From IMG/VR virus record IMGVR_UViG_3300008448_000428, positions 1 through 29,854 of that record: a DNA stretch of 29,854 nt. One strand, given 5' to 3'. Under the pieces are notes generated by a model. It saw nothing but the letters and a program-made list of their open reading frames with translations, was not told where the DNA came from and ran no database searches. Made by a program: the position numbers and the translations under genes. Shown one piece after another: positions 22,260 through 29,746 of this stretch (position 1 is its first letter; every line of letters starts with the position of its first letter). Origin of the DNA: a virus.

Positions 22260-25200
22260 TTATAATCTTCCTACTGCCACTTCTATAATCCCCTCTATAC
22301 CTTCAAAGTTTTGTAATGCTTTGCCTATGATAGAACCTATTATAGGAGAGTTAGTAGGTCTGGCATAACCATTGCCGCCGCTGATTAGTAAATCTCCCTT
22401 ACGTATAGTTCCTCTAACTTTCACTGGAACTCGACCTTGAAGAGCAACAGGTAGTGCTATACCAGGACAAGAACTATTCATGATATATGCTGGATTAGTT
22501 GACACGACTCCTGCTACTCTTATAGTAGCATCACTAGCAATTGTTATTTCTTTTTCACCGCCAAATTCAACCACTGTACCGGGTTCATAATTTATGTCTG
22601 ATTCATAATATTCTGCCAAGTCAGCATATGTTGCATTTAATCTAGAACCGGCTGTTAACGACCAATTACCTGTTATATTACCTGCAGTTGTATTACCGCC
22701 CGTAGTAATATCTGTAGTTTGCAAAACGCCGTTCTTATTAACATTTAGCCTAGATACTCCGCCTACTTGAAGGTCTAAAAGGTAACTTGCGGCTGCACTA
22801 TTAGTATTAGTTATATTAAGTCTTAGTCCGGTAAATCCTATAGTTGCATTATTCCATGTTTGTTCTAATAAGAACGGGGCAGTTGCAGTCAAACTACCTG
22901 AATTTGCTGTAAGAACAGTTAATGTTCCGGTACTTGTTATATTAGGTTGTGCGTTAGTAGTTACGGTACCTGCAGTAGTAGCAGACGTAGCAGATGACAC
23001 TGCCCCTGATACATTTCCCCCTGGAATTGCGGTCAGGCCGGTTGCAGCACCGTAATAGGCAGATGCATATACGTTACCTGCAACTCCAAGACCTCCTCCA
23101 ATTACTAATGCCCCTGATGCAGTAGAAGTTGCAGCAGTTGTCATTACTACATTTACTGTAGTATCACTTATAATTGCTCTATTAGACAATACCTGTATGG
23201 TATTTCCGCTACTTCCAGGGGTAGAAGTTTGAAAGACAATTTTTCCGGCGTTAGCACTTCCAGTAGATGATCCGGCTTTGATGGTGATATCACCGCCCAA
23301 ATGATTTAATCCTGCTGCCTCTCCACCTGATAGAGTCATGGCGCCGCCTGCACCATCATAGGTACCACCAGTAATAACTACATTACCTCCTTTAGCACCA
23401 TATGTGTTTGCAGATGCACCTGAATAAATTCCTACTGCACCCCCTTGCCCTTGACCATAACCATTTCCAGCAGTTACCGTTGCAATGCCCCCGGCGGCAT
23501 TGCCTGAACTATTAGCACTGCCACCAGTCAATACTAAATTTCCACCGATACCAGTGCCATTACCTGACGCAGCGGTTATATTAATGATCCCACCCGCACC
23601 ATTAACATTAGTGTTACCGGAACCAGTAATATTCAATATATCACCTGCTGTACCTCCTTTTTGAACATTGCCTAAGGTTACAGTTCCAGTAACTGTAAGT
23701 GAAGTTAAATTACCTACACTAGTTACATTTGGTTGAGCAGCAGTGGTTAATGTGCCTCCTAGTAATACAGCACTTAGTGCGCCGGTTGCAGCATTAAATG
23801 TTAAATTTGCGTTAGCCCCTTCTGCTATATTACCTGAAGTAGCATTTGCTAATATCAGATAGTATGTACCTGTAGTTACTAAGGATGTGTTAATAAAATC
23901 AGCAACGTTAGCGTATGCGACATTAAGATTTGCTACCCGAGTTGTACTGTTTACTACTATAGGTGCTTGACCAGTTGCAACATTAGACCTCAAAAAGGCT
24001 GCTAAAACATTGCCCGGAGACTCGAAATTATTGCCTATTATATTACCTACTGCTTGTATAGTAGTATTGCTATAGAACTTAGTAGCAGACAGATTTCCGG
24101 TAGCAACATCAAACCCTAAATTAGCATTAGCGGATAATGCTCTATTTGCAGTGCTGCTTCCATTTACAAAAACAGGATAATATGTTCCGGTTGTGCGTGT
24201 AGTAACCACACCAAAATCACTTACATTAGAATATGTAACATTAAGATTTGATACACGTGTTGTACTAGTTACAGTTAATGGTGCCGTTCCTGTAGCCACA
24301 TTAGAAATGAAGCGAGATGATGTAACTAATCCAGATGAATTTAAATTACCTACATTCGCATTGCCGTTAATAGTCATCACGTATACTGCACCACTGGTAT
24401 TCCAAGTAAAATCAGAACTACCGCTTAGAGTACCGGATAGATTGTATTGAATGGCAGTATTTGCGCCTGCTGCCAGTAATGTTGTACCCGAAGATCCTAA
24501 AGAGGCAATTGCTCTACCACCAGTCGCATATACTGTGCAAGAACCTGATGCGGTAGTTAATGTTAGTTCAGTGCCTCCGCTTTCTAACGATAATGTTATT
24601 GTTGTTCCGGTAGGTTTAGTTTTTACGTAATAAGTAGTAGCAGAGTTTAGTACACCAAATGTTGTTCCTATAAATTTTATAGCATCTCCTACAGTAAAGG
24701 CTGAAGAAGAACTTACGGTAACTCTATTATTAGTTGCCGAAGTTGCTGTGGCAGTAGTATAAGGAAATGCAGTATCACCTGAAGCATCATAGGTGGTAGT
24801 TAATCCTGAATCCGTATATAAAGAAAAAGTATTAGCAGTTAGTACATTAGCATATAATGTTTGACCATTCAAGTCATAACCTACGCTCCCTGCAGCACCC
24901 GGTAAATTAGTAAATGTGACCTGAGCACCGTCAGTAAAAATGTTTTCATCTTCAGTAGTTACCACAGCAGGATTAGCATTAGATACATTTTCAATATATG
25001 ATACTAATGTAGATTTCGGAGTCCAAGACAAATTACCTGTGCCATCGGTTTCTAGTACATAGCCTATGGCGCCACCTGTTATCCTAACATTTCCAGCGTC
25101 ACCTAAATCTATTAATCCCCCTGCATCACCCCCTCGATTCACCCAATTGGTGCCATCATAAGTTAATACTTGTCCATCTTCAACTGATATTGCAGAAATG

Positions 25201-25406
25201 TCTAAATTTCCAACAGAACCGTCTAATTGGTCAAATGCAATATTTGAATATGAAGTCAATACTTCAATGTTTTCGTTAGGTGATACCTTACCTATAAATA
25301 ATCTTTTTGCATCGCTAGCGAAACCTAGTTCTGCTTCATCGAGTTGCGGCAAATCAACTATATTGCCTGAACGATGTTGTATTTTTGAAATCTGTACTAT
25401 GGCCAT
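22260..25406 (-). CDS. Large tail fibre protein (1048 aa)
   Basis: Residues 1-55 (AIVQISKIQHRSGNIVDLPQ, then LDEAELGFASDAKRLFIG) resemble the N-terminal attachment domain of phage tail fibres and tropism-determinant proteins. Next come a YVLETDGTGNLSW segment (116-128), beta modules (150-290), two ~75-residue repeats (368-443, 474-545), and a Gly-rich region (about 581-725, GGNxxxxGG pattern) that looks like a beta-solenoid shaft. The C-terminal 120 residues (ATYADLAEYYESDINYEPGT, VAGVVSTNPAYIMN, ALQGRVPVKVRG, KGDLLISG, IGKALQ, IEVAVGRL) are the common fibre-tip domain of many marine phages. The protein should bind the host receptor. A late promoter lies 29 nt upstream; no clear Shine-Dalgarno. 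Confidence 0.85.
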   Translation of the reverse strand: MAIVQISKIQHRSGNIVDLPQLDEAELGFASDAKRLFIGKVSPNENIEVLTSYSNIAFDQLDGSVGNLDISAISVEDGQVLTYDGTNWVNRGGDAGGLIDLGDAGNVRITGGAIGYVLETDGTGNLSWTPKSTLVSYIENVSNANPAVVTTEDENIFTDGAQVTFTNLPGAAGSVGYDLNGQTLYANVLTANTFSLYTDSGLTTTYDASGDTAFPYTTATATSATNNRVTVSSSSAFTVGDAIKFIGTTFGVLNSATTYYVKTKPTGTTITLSLESGGTELTLTTASGSCTVYATGGRAIASLGSSGTTLLAAGANTAIQYNLSGTLSGSSDFTWNTSGAVYVMTINGNANVGNLNSSGLVTSSRFISNVATGTAPLTVTSTTRVSNLNVTYSNVSDFGVVTTRTTGTYYPVFVNGSSTANRALSANANLGFDVATGNLSATKFYSNTTIQAVGNIIGNNFESPGNVLAAFLRSNVATGQAPIVVNSTTRVANLNVAYANVADFINTSLVTTGTYYLILANATSGNIAEGANANLTFNAATGALSAVLLGGTLTTAAQPNVTSVGNLTSLTVTGTVTLGNVQKGGTAGDILNITGSGNTNVNGAGGIINITAASGNGTGIGGNLVLTGGSANSSGNAAGGIATVTAGNGYGQGQGGAVGIYSGASANTYGAKGGNVVITGGTYDGAGGAMTLSGGEAAGLNHLGGDITIKAGSSTGSANAGKIVFQTSTPGSSGNTIQVLSNRAIISDTTVNVVMTTAATSTASGALVIGGGLGVAGNVYASAYYGAATGLTAIPGGNVSGAVSSATSATTAGTVTTNAQPNITSTGTLTVLTANSGSLTATAPFLLEQTWNNATIGFTGLRLNITNTNSAAASYLLDLQVGGVSRLNVNKNGVLQTTDITTGGNTTAGNITGNWSLTAGSRLNATYADLAEYYESDINYEPGTVVEFGGEKEITIASDATIRVAGVVSTNPAYIMNSSCPGIALPVALQGRVPVKVRGTIRKGDLLISGGNGYARPTNSPIIGSIIGKALQNFEGIEGIIEVAVGRL
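23772..23987 (-). repeat. Fibre repeat copy 2 (residues 474-545)
   Basis: Encodes SNVATGQAPIVVNSTTRVAN with NVAYANVADF, TTGTYY and ANLTFNAATGALSA, clearly homologous to copy 1 at 24078-24305. Confidence 0.85.
24078..24305 (-). repeat. Fibre repeat copy 1 (residues 368-443)
   Basis: Encodes SNVATGTAPLTVTSTTRVSN with NVTYSNVSDF, TTGTYY and ANLGFDVATGNLSA, homologous to copy 2. An in-frame duplication lengthening the fibre is the simplest reading. Confidence 0.85.
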
Positions 25407-25435
25407 AAGTGTTAACTTTTAAAAGGTTATACACT

Positions 25436-25443
25436 TATTTATC
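25436..25443 (-). promoter_or_regulatory. T4-like late promoter GATAAATA for the large fibre
   Basis: GATAAATA on the minus strand, 29 nt before the ATG at 25406. Confidence 0.7.
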
Positions 25444-25503
25444 ATTGACCTTTTATACAAACTGCATACATTGACACGATAAGTACGGAATAAAATGTCA
25501 GTT

Positions 25504-26187
25504 TTATAAAAACTGTTTATAATATTTTTCTATTCTGTCCCACATTTTAGATTCGTATATCTCCCATTCACCACCTTCTAAGATAAATTCTTGATATACA
25601 TTGTCAGCAGTACACATAAAGATTACTCCTTTTTTTATATTAGTTTGGTAAACTTCATTGTGTGCGGTTCCATAAAATACTAATTGAGAGAAATAATCAT
25701 CGATCCATTCTCGTTTTTTTAACTTATTAGTCTGTTTGTGATCCATTATTGCCGGACTACCTTGATGTACTCCTATTAAATCAGTCGTACCTGCATAAAT
25801 TTTAGGAAAGTATAAAGATACTTCGGTTCCCCAAAATTCTTCACAGTTGATTAAACCTTTATCTATTATAGACTTTGCCATTTTGTGACTTTGAATACTA
25901 TATGGGTTGCTACCGGGCTCACCGATAAATCCGTTTTTAATATAATCTTCAATCCATTTATGCATTCTAGTGCCACGGCCAGCAGCTTCAGTGGTGATCT
26001 GCTGAGCCTGTTGATGGCCCACTCTATTTCTCCACTCTTTCAATGCTTTTTTAGATTCTTCTGATTTTGTAGCATCTAAAATTGTAGTTACCGAGGGTAA
26101 ATTTTCATTGTCGGGTGTACTATATGTTCTTCCGTTAGGACCGGACTTTTTAGTCAAAATATTATATTTAAATTTTTCTATTATCAT
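25504..26187 (-). CDS. PD-(D/E)XK exonuclease, RecB/Cas4-like fold (227 aa)
   Basis: Motifs in order: SVTTILDAT (31-39), RGTRMHKWIEDYI with H76 and E80, EVSLY (E122), GTTDLIG with D136, AIMDHKQT with D149 and K151, and SQLVFYGTAHN with Q168 and Y172. This is the RecB-type nuclease core (GTxxH, D, D-x-K, QxxxY). No four-Cys Fe-S cluster of the Cas4 kind is visible. It probably degrades or resects DNA in phage recombination or host DNA breakdown; the direction of cutting cannot be told. It follows the SGNH gene with one base between stop and ATG, so it is coupled to that operon and close to an IscA gene. Confidence 0.85.
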   Translation of the reverse strand: MIIEKFKYNILTKKSGPNGRTYSTPDNENLPSVTTILDATKSEESKKALKEWRNRVGHQQAQQITTEAAGRGTRMHKWIEDYIKNGFIGEPGSNPYSIQSHKMAKSIIDKGLINCEEFWGTEVSLYFPKIYAGTTDLIGVHQGSPAIMDHKQTNKLKKREWIDDYFSQLVFYGTAHNEVYQTNIKKGVIFMCTADNVYQEFILEGGEWEIYESKMWDRIEKYYKQFL

Positions 26188-26188
26188 T

Positions 26189-26977
26189 TTATAACCAATC
26201 AGTGAATGATGGAGGATTAAGATCAGTTTTTTTCAAATAATCATTTAAAGATAGATAATTTTGACTTACTATTTCTATAGTTGGCAAACTTGTTTTAATT
26301 TTTTGTATTAAATAATCAGCAATTGCTTTATTACCCTCTATACCTTCATGACCACATTTAGTTTTAGGGTATGGTCTAGAAATTTTTACAAAATCCTCTA
26401 TTTTATTTGTAGCAGTTTCAAGATATTTTACAGTTTGCGAGAATCTAGTATCAACATTTGAAAGAATATCGCTGTTATCATTTTTGAAATTTTTAAAATT
26501 AAAATTGCCATCTGAAAAGAAACTAGAAAAATATTTAATATTTCTACTTTTGAACAAACTATCAATACTTAATCTATATAGTATAGTTTTTCTATAAAAA
26601 TCTTCTTCACTCCAAGTATCTAATAATGCGTACTCTAAATTATTAGATGCTTTGTTTCCATGCGGAAAAGAGATTATATTATACCCGTCATATTTATATG
26701 TATTATTGTATATTTTTTTACACCAAGCCTCACGCCTCCATGATTGTGACCATGCAATTATGTAAAGCGGATTATTAATGTTGATACTATCTTCTAATAC
26801 GTATTCATATGTTCTTCTATGAATAGCGTCATTACCAGATCCAGGGGATGCCAAGTTTACTACAGGCAAATTAAATTCTTCTGCTACTAAAGCAGGCCAG
26901 CCATGTAAGTTTGGTTTTTCAAGCCCTTGACAATATGTCCAACTACATCCATTAACTACTAAATGTGATAATAACAT
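26189..26977 (-). CDS. SGNH/GDSL-like hydrolase family protein (262 aa)
   Basis: The N-terminal block VVNGCSWTYCQGL has S12 in the GxS-like nucleophile position. NLASPGSGNDAIHRRTYEYV supplies the block II-III Gly and Asn (G46-G48, N49), and LYIIAWSQSWRREAW follows. Near the C-terminus TKCGHEGIEGNKAIADYL has H210, but the residue three before it is Lys, not the usual Asp, so catalysis by a classic DxxH pair is uncertain. The family removes acyl groups from sugars or lipids; in a phage it could act on surface or virion glycans. No signal peptide is seen. The ATG directly abuts the IscA gene's stop (TAA-ATG), so it is coupled. Confidence 0.7.
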   Translation of the reverse strand: MLLSHLVVNGCSWTYCQGLEKPNLHGWPALVAEEFNLPVVNLASPGSGNDAIHRRTYEYVLEDSININNPLYIIAWSQSWRREAWCKKIYNNTYKYDGYNIISFPHGNKASNNLEYALLDTWSEEDFYRKTILYRLSIDSLFKSRNIKYFSSFFSDGNFNFKNFKNDNSDILSNVDTRFSQTVKYLETATNKIEDFVKISRPYPKTKCGHEGIEGNKAIADYLIQKIKTSLPTIEIVSQNYLSLNDYLKKTDLNPPSFTDWL

Positions 26978-27298
26978 TTAAACTCTGAAACTTTCTCCGC
27001 AACCACATCGATCTTTTTCATTTGGATTTTTAAATTCAAATCCTTCATTTAATCCATTTTTAACGTAGTCTATTACCATACCTGCTAAATAAGGAACGTT
27101 TTTAGGACTTACATAAATATTACACTTTTCAAAAGGTAAAACGATATCAGTAGATTCAGGAGTATCCACAAACTCTAATACATAGGCTAAACCAGAACAT
27201 CCAGTGGTTTTTACTCCCACTTTTATTCCTAATCCCTTGTTTCTTTTTTCTAGTTGACTATTTATTTTGTTAATCGCAGATTGAGTTGCTGTTATCAT
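26978..27298 (-). CDS. iscA: IscA/SufA-type iron-sulfur cluster carrier (106 aa)
   Basis: The protein matches bacterial IscA along its whole length (E. coli IscA is 107 aa). TTGCSGLAYVLEFVD contains C34, LNEGFEFKNPNEKDRCGCG carries C98 and C100, and the end is ESFRV. These three cysteines bind the iron or 2Fe-2S cluster that A-type carriers hand to apo-proteins. All are intact, so it should be functional. No IscS, IscU or SufBCD is in the window, so it would draw on the host pathway. It lies inside a phage operon: its ATG overlaps the upstream stop (ATGA) and its stop abuts the SGNH ATG. It is an auxiliary metabolic gene. Confidence 0.95.
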   Translation of the reverse strand: MITATQSAINKINSQLEKRNKGLGIKVGVKTTGCSGLAYVLEFVDTPESTDIVLPFEKCNIYVSPKNVPYLAGMVIDYVKNGLNEGFEFKNPNEKDRCGCGESFRV

Positions 27299-27621
27299 TT
27301 TGTCATTGCGTCTTTGGCCATGTTTGCTACGATTTTTTGACCTTCATCTTTGTCTGCAACTTCAGGGTCATCAAACCCTTTAAATATAATCTTATCACCC
27401 TGAATATTTGAAATAAGAGTCTTTAATGGCATATTTTTTATCATATCATATAAATCTGATTTATCTAATATAATATCATAACTTTTTAGATATTGCAAGA
27501 AATCGGGGAGAGACATGTTACTATCTGCTCTCCCTTTTTCTAAATCAGTTTTTAACTGATCCGTAACTGCTACTAATTTAGTAACAGTTGGATCAGAACC
27601 GGCAAATTCATATAAACGCAT
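27295..27621 (-). CDS. Conserved phage protein (108 aa), function unknown
   Basis: It starts MRLYEFAGSDPTVTKLVAVT, followed by a helical region (LPDFLQYLKSYDIILDKSDL, YDMIKNMPLKTLISNI) and a charged C-terminus. I recall close relatives in marine T4-like phages with no known role. The MRLYEFA start is loosely like the capsid-targeting leader family (M-x-x-(Y/F)-x-(E/Q)-(F/Y)), but an (L/I)-x-E cleavage site is missing, so head targeting is doubtful. The Shine-Dalgarno AAAAGG is 6 nt before the ATG. It overlaps the IscA start by ATGA. Confidence 0.7.
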   Translation of the reverse strand: MRLYEFAGSDPTVTKLVAVTDQLKTDLEKGRADSNMSLPDFLQYLKSYDIILDKSDLYDMIKNMPLKTLISNIQGDKIIFKGFDDPEVADKDEGQKIVANMAKDAMTK

Positions 27622-27624
27622 TAA

Positions 27625-28323
27625 TTACCTTTTTGCTCTTCCTACATTACCTACGATTTCTTCTGGTTCTTCAATGGGGGGCATCTCATCTACTTCAGTA
27701 GAATCTACCTCAACATCAGTATCTGTTACATCTGTGCCCATTTGATCAAATCCTTCAGGCTCGGTTGGTTCAGGCTCTACAAAACTATCCCCTTGCCCGG
27801 TTATTAGATTTCTAGCAGCTTTGAGTTGAGAAAATGCTTCTTTTAATGTATCACTTAGAATATCTAATTGTGAGGAAACTTGCTCATCATAGCCTTGAGC
27901 CTCATTTACTCCAATTTCTGATTCTATAGAATCTACTATAGCAGGAAGTTCTTTGACTTGCATTTGTCCCACGTCCTCAAGCATTTTTTGAATAGAATCT
28001 ACTAAATCTTGAGCAGCAAGAACAACTTGAGATTTTTCTACTTCTTCATTTTCAACTACTATTCTAGTAGAAGGCGTTCTCATCAAATTATTGAAATGAG
28101 AGACCAATGCTTCTTCCATAAAAACTAATTTCATATAAGAAGGACTAGTTTGAGTTTTATGAAAATTAGGAGAATCTTTTGCTTCATTTGCTAATGTTCT
28201 AACTTTTTTTAGCATATTTTGTGTGTCTATTTTAGACATTTTTGACACATCAAATGATATCTTATAATTCTCTTCAAGAGCATTCAAGGCATACATTTTT
28301 TTATCAAAATCGTTTAATTTCAT
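27625..28323 (-). CDS. Helical, acidic-tailed conserved protein (232 aa), possibly head core/assembly
   Basis: The N-terminal two thirds are helical with coiled-coil character (MLKKVRTLANEAKDS, VEKSQVVLAAQDLVDSIQKM, QVKELPAIVDSIESEIGVNE, LDILSDTLKEAFSQLKAARN). The C-terminus is a Pro/Glu/Asp-rich tail (PEPTEPEGFDQMG, PPIEEPEEIV) ending in a basic GRAKR. Such a long helix plus acidic tail is common in scaffold and prohead-core proteins, but I do not recognise T4 gp22, gp67 or gp68 in it, so the role is inferred only. The late promoter is 25 nt upstream and the Shine-Dalgarno is weak. The gene leads an operon running through IscA to the nuclease. Confidence 0.7.
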   Translation of the reverse strand: MKLNDFDKKMYALNALEENYKISFDVSKMSKIDTQNMLKKVRTLANEAKDSPNFHKTQTSPSYMKLVFMEEALVSHFNNLMRTPSTRIVVENEEVEKSQVVLAAQDLVDSIQKMLEDVGQMQVKELPAIVDSIESEIGVNEAQGYDEQVSSQLDILSDTLKEAFSQLKAARNLITGQGDSFVEPEPTEPEGFDQMGTDVTDTDVEVDSTEVDEMPPIEEPEEIVGNVGRAKR

Positions 28324-28348
28324 AGTCGTATCTCACATGGTTATATAT

Positions 28349-28356
28349 TATTTATC
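28349..28356 (-). promoter_or_regulatory. T4-like late promoter GATAAATA overlapping a stop codon
   Basis: GATAAATA on the minus strand shares bases with the TGA stop of the 28355-28825 gene (TGATAAATA) and lies 25 nt before the ATG at 28323. It would drive the operon down to 25504. Confidence 0.75.
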
Positions 28357-28825
28357 ATTTTACAGAAAACTTTTCTGATTGCCAAATACGTGTCTGAACA
28401 ATGAAAGTATTCATTTCTTCTTGCATATATTTTTTTCTAGAAATTTCTTCACTAAGTTTAGAAGCATATATTAATTTATCCGAATAATCTATTGATTTTT
28501 TATTAAGTAAAGATTTATGAATTACAATTCCATTGTCTATACTTGATAATATTTTATCTAGATATTCTATTCTATTACATTCAGTAAATCTGTTCCTATA
28601 ATCGAATATGCACCAAGTTACTGCATTTTTTATACTAGAAAATATTTTTTCATTAGAGTTATATCTAAAAAGAATTTTATATCCGTTTTTCCATTTTGTT
28701 ATACAATATCTATCAAATAAATCGTATGTGCCATCTTCGTTTTGTAAAATGATTAAATTTTTATATTTTAGTATAAAATCTTTTGAAAAGAATTTTTCTA
28801 ATTTTTCATTGTTTCTATCAGTCAT
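28355..28825 (-). CDS. Conserved phage protein (156 aa), function unknown
   Basis: From the ATG at 28825 the protein begins MTDRNNEKLEKFF. A central region (YDLFDRYCITKWKNGYKILF, then FSSIKNAVTWCIFDYRNRFT) looks like a small globular domain. A long charged helix follows (RIEYLDKILSSIDNGIVIHK, SEEISRKKYMQEEMNTFI). I recall the 'SxKNAVTWCIFDxRN' segment in marine T4-like phages with no known role. The longer frame opening at 28867 is rejected because the 28825 ATG overlaps the previous stop (ATGACTGA), a normal coupled arrangement here. The gene is AT-rich compared with the structural genes. Confidence 0.65.
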   Translation of the reverse strand: MTDRNNEKLEKFFSKDFILKYKNLIILQNEDGTYDLFDRYCITKWKNGYKILFRYNSNEKIFSSIKNAVTWCIFDYRNRFTECNRIEYLDKILSSIDNGIVIHKSLLNKKSIDYSDKLIYASKLSEEISRKKYMQEEMNTFIVQTRIWQSEKFSVK

Positions 28826-29267
28826 TATGTATTCCAAAATGTATATTTTTATACTTATTACCGGCATCTAAGAAAGTAGATAAATTTTGATATTCTGACC
28901 CGCATAAAATCATAGGTACGCCATGACAATCGCTATACAATGATCCTAATTCATCTATACCATTATCAAACACACTATGATGCATGATATCAAAGGTGAA
29001 ATGCCAATATACCAATTTTTCATTTTTATGATATTCTGATCCAAAATAAACTTTAAATTCAGGCATTGTATTAATTCTTTTGGGATCAGTAACCACTTCA
29101 GGCTGTGATCTTAAATTTATTATTTGTAATATTGTATCAAAATTGGCCTGAGTGTTTCTATTTTTTAGCCATTGGTCATAGTTTTGCTCTATGTCGGGTT
29201 TTGATCTATTATAAATACCTGTTTTGGTAATATCAAAAAGTGTATAACATGATATTCTATAACTCAT
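28818..29267 (-). CDS. Conserved phage protein (149 aa), function unknown
   Basis: The protein starts MSYRISCYTLFDITKTGIYN, followed by KNRNTQANFDTILQIINLRS, a YWHFTFDIMHHSV strand and ELGSLYSDCHGVPMILCGSE. It looks like one alpha/beta domain without catalytic motifs I can name. I recall relatives in marine T4-like phages as hypothetical proteins. The true start is the ATG at 29267; a TTG codon three bases upstream is in frame but has no support. A perfect TATAAATA ends 5 nt before this ATG, so its late mRNA would be leaderless. It overlaps the next gene by 8 bp. Confidence 0.7.
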   Translation of the reverse strand: MSYRISCYTLFDITKTGIYNRSKPDIEQNYDQWLKNRNTQANFDTILQIINLRSQPEVVTDPKRINTMPEFKVYFGSEYHKNEKLVYWHFTFDIMHHSVFDNGIDELGSLYSDCHGVPMILCGSEYQNLSTFLDAGNKYKNIHFGIHND

Positions 29268-29272
29268 CAAGA

Positions 29273-29280
29273 TATTTATA
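29273..29280 (-). promoter_or_regulatory. T4 late promoter TATAAATA 5 nt before the ATG
   Basis: Exact late consensus on the minus strand, then TCTTG, then the ATG at 29267. It lies just after the terminator at 29289-29315, so it starts a new unit. No Shine-Dalgarno. Confidence 0.75.
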
Positions 29281-29285
29281 GAGGT

Positions 29286-29315
29286 AAAAAAATCCGAGAT
29301 AAAATCTCGGATTTT
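29286..29315 (-). terminator. Rho-independent terminator
   Basis: Arms AAATCCGAGAT and ATCTCGGATTT around a 3-nt loop (29301-29303) form a 12-bp stem including the outer A/T pair (29289-29300 with 29304-29315). On the minus strand a run of T follows. It lies about 20 nt past the stop of the 29334-29705 gene and isolates that gene. Confidence 0.9.
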
Positions 29316-29333
29316 ATCAAACTATAGTGAAAA

Positions 29334-29705
29334 TTAGTTTGTGAATGTTGCAGTTGCAGTTACAGTAGATGTACCACCTGTTGCGGCATCAACTGCTGTG
29401 GCTAATGATGTGGTTGTCCATGCACCTGAAGGATATACTGCAAGTCCTAGTGTATCTGTGCCAGTATCAGTGAATTCATATAAATGAATTGTTGCTAATT
29501 GTTGTACACACTGTATTGTTTGTAATGCAATTGTTGTATTTGCTGCTACGTCGGCTAATGTAACAGTAAAAAAGTCTAATTTAGGACCTTGTGGTTGAAC
29601 AGTTACGGCAGAAGTAACTGCGTTAACGCCTGAATTTGTATATGATCCGGCTTCGTAGTTGTTTAGTTGCTTAAAGTCACCACTTACTCTTGTGAATTGT
29701 GCCAT
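29334..29705 (-). CDS. Small virion structural-type protein (123 aa)
   Basis: It begins MAQFTRVSGDFKQLNNYEAG, followed by NSGVNAVTSAVTVQPQGPKL, QLATIHLYEFTD and a Thr/Ala-rich C-terminus. From recall, short 'QPQGPKLxFF' proteins occur in marine T4-like phages as presumed head decoration or minor structural proteins. The composition (Thr, Ala, Val, few charges) fits a beta-sandwich. It forms a single-gene unit: late promoter 45 nt upstream, a 5' hairpin at 29728-29744, AAAGGAAT before the ATG and a strong terminator after the stop. That suggests abundant late expression. Confidence 0.75.
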   Translation of the reverse strand: MAQFTRVSGDFKQLNNYEAGSYTNSGVNAVTSAVTVQPQGPKLDFFTVTLADVAANTTIALQTIQCVQQLATIHLYEFTDTGTDTLGLAVYPSGAWTTTSLATAVDAATGGTSTVTATATFTN

Positions 29706-29727
29706 TTTTAAATTCCTTTAAATAGTT

Positions 29728-29744
29728 TGAGACCTACTGTCTCA
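29728..29744 (-). promoter_or_regulatory. 5'-terminal mRNA hairpin
   Basis: Arms TGAGAC and GTCTCA with a 5-nt loop start about where the late transcript from 29751-29758 should begin, so the mRNA would carry a hairpin at its 5' end. Such ends can protect mRNA from decay; not shown here. Confidence 0.5.
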
Positions 29745-29746
29745 TA

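Noticed and set aside
25471-25496. TTGACA plus TAAAAT on the plus strand
   Set aside because: Spacing is only 14 nt and no plus-strand gene follows.
28826-28867. Longer start for the 28355 gene
   Set aside because: It would overlap the upstream gene by 50 bp; the ATG at 28825 gives the usual short coupled overlap.
29268-29270. TTG as start of the 28818 gene
   Set aside because: An ATG follows at once in frame, and no ribosome site favours TTG.
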